Assembly: GCA_024641835.1 (NCBI GenBank)
Contig: JAHECH010000155.1
Coordinates: forward strand, 1 to 8,239
Direction: 5' to 3'
Origin: Deltaproteobacteria bacterium
GTDB taxonomy: Bacteria; Desulfobacterota; DSM-4660; Desulfatiglandales; HGW-15
Length of the DNA: 8,239 bases
The notes below the pieces were generated by a model. That model was not told the DNA's origin. It saw nothing but the letters and a program-made list of their open reading frames with translations, and did not search any database. Numbering within the stretch: the first letter of the stretch is position 1; the number at the start of each line of letters is the position of its first letter. Position numbers and translations under genes: made by a program. Below are positions 7,433-8,239 of this stretch, one piece after another.

Positions 7433-8239
7433 ATGAAAACCTCAGGCCGCGCGCTTGCAGCACAGGTGGCAAAAATCAATGAAACACGCATTTTTGACGT
7501 TCGCTCTGAGAATTTGCCCACCTGGTGTCCGGGATGCGGCTATTTCGGAATACACCAGGGCCTGAACAATGCGATACAGCGGCTTGCCCTGCCTCATCAT
7601 AGAATCGTCACTGTTTCCGGCATTGGATGCGCAGGGCGCTATCCTTTTTTTACCCACACCTATGGTCTTCATACGGTGCACGGGAGAGCCTTGCCCGTAT
7701 CAACAGGCGTCAAATTGGCCAATCCTGAACTTACCGTCATTGCTGTGGGCGGCGACGGGGACGGCCTGGGCATCGGGGGCGGACATTTGCCCCATGTCAT
7801 CCGGCGAAACATTGACGTGAACTATTTGCTTTTTGACAATTCCATCTACGGCCTCACCAAAGGCCAGCCATCACCCAGTTCTCCCTTGAGCTTCAAAACC
7901 AAGGCTTCACCCCAGGGCACTACGGACGCTCCTCTGAATGCGACACTGATGGCGCTTTCCTATGGCGCCACTTTTGTCGCACGCCTCTTTGCAGGCGATC
8001 CGGAGAGCATTACTGAAGCTCTGGTCGAGGGGATTCAACATAAGGGTTTTTCCTTCTTCCATCTCTACACTACCTGCGTCACCTTTGATAAGGAGTTCAA
8101 GACCTGGCAAAATCTCAAGGAATGGGTCCATCCTATTTCCAAAAATCATGACCCTTCAAATCTGAAGCAGGCGATCCATGTGGCTTTGGACGATCAGTTC
8201 AGCCTGGGAATTCTGTATAAAAAAGAGACAAGTGAGGAG
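7433..8239 (+). CDS. korB: 2-oxoacid:ferredoxin oxidoreductase beta subunit, thiamine pyrophosphate-binding (partial at window end)
   Basis: The frame is open from ATG 7433 to the last base, 269 codons, with no stop, so the gene runs past the window. Family members are often somewhat under 300 to about 350 residues, so little may be missing. WCPGCG gives Cys32 and Cys35; SGIGC gives Cys66 and YTTC gives Cys215, the four expected ligands of the single [4Fe-4S] cluster. The thiamine pyrophosphate/Mg motif begins at GDGDG (107-111) and runs to N136, followed by IYGLTKGQPSPSS. HGRALPVSTGVKLANP (83-98) is typical of the 2-oxoglutarate/2-oxoacid branch. With the fused alpha subunit upstream it forms the catalytic core, where the oxoacid is decarboxylated and electrons leave through the cluster. 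The start is backed by AAGGA at 7422-7426, six bases before the ATG. Confidence 0.9.
   Translation, partial: MKTSGRALAAQVAKINETRIFDVRSENLPTWCPGCGYFGIHQGLNNAIQRLALPHHRIVTVSGIGCAGRYPFFTHTYGLHTVHGRALPVSTGVKLANPELTVIAVGGDGDGLGIGGGHLPHVIRRNIDVNYLLFDNSIYGLTKGQPSPSSPLSFKTKASPQGTTDAPLNATLMALSYGATFVARLFAGDPESITEALVEGIQHKGFSFFHLYTTCVTFDKEFKTWQNLKEWVHPISKNHDPSNLKQAIHVALDDQFSLGILYKKETSEE

Overview
The window carries six genes, all on the + strand, that encode linked steps of anaerobic central carbon metabolism. It looks like DNA from a strictly anaerobic or facultatively anaerobic bacterium. The mix of an E. coli-like SdhA/SdhB pair, a GltD-type iron-sulfur flavoprotein and a thiamine-dependent 2-oxoacid:ferredoxin oxidoreductase recalls sulfate-reducing or syntrophic Desulfobacterota (former Deltaproteobacteria). 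That placement is an impression from gene content and a GC level in the mid-fifties by eye, not a computed assignment.

Layout. Bases 1-309 hold no supportable gene. They contain a candidate promoter with a dyad between its -35 and -10 boxes, two adjacent RNA hairpins, a strong Shine-Dalgarno and very short ORFs that run into the first gene. Bases 310-2031 encode the flavoprotein subunit and 2033-2737 the iron-sulfur subunit of a succinate dehydrogenase/fumarate reductase. No membrane-anchor gene is next to them. An 83-base gap with an A/T-rich imperfect hairpin separates these from a second, tightly packed group. That group is a GltD-like NAD(P)H/FAD/iron-sulfur oxidoreductase (2821-4566), a second smaller FAD oxidoreductase overlapping it by 8 bases (4559-5575), and a fused gamma-alpha subunit of a 2-oxoacid:ferredoxin oxidoreductase one base later (5577-7337). 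After a 95-base gap comes its thiamine-pyrophosphate beta subunit (7433 to the window edge, open at the end).

How the genes work together (inference). The KOR-type enzyme would turn 2-oxoglutarate into succinyl-CoA or the reverse. The SDH/FRD pair would interconvert succinate and fumarate. Together they flank the succinyl-CoA to succinate step of the TCA cycle, whose enzyme is not in this window. The GltD-like protein ends in a ferredoxin-like domain, and no separate ferredoxin (delta) subunit is seen. It is therefore a good candidate for the electron link between the oxoacid oxidoreductase and NAD(P)H. The most unusual points are altered motifs in the two flavoproteins (Ala in place of a cluster cysteine; a degraded second nucleotide-binding motif), the missing membrane anchor, and the structured leader before the first gene. 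I see no mobile element, CRISPR array, tRNA or rRNA.
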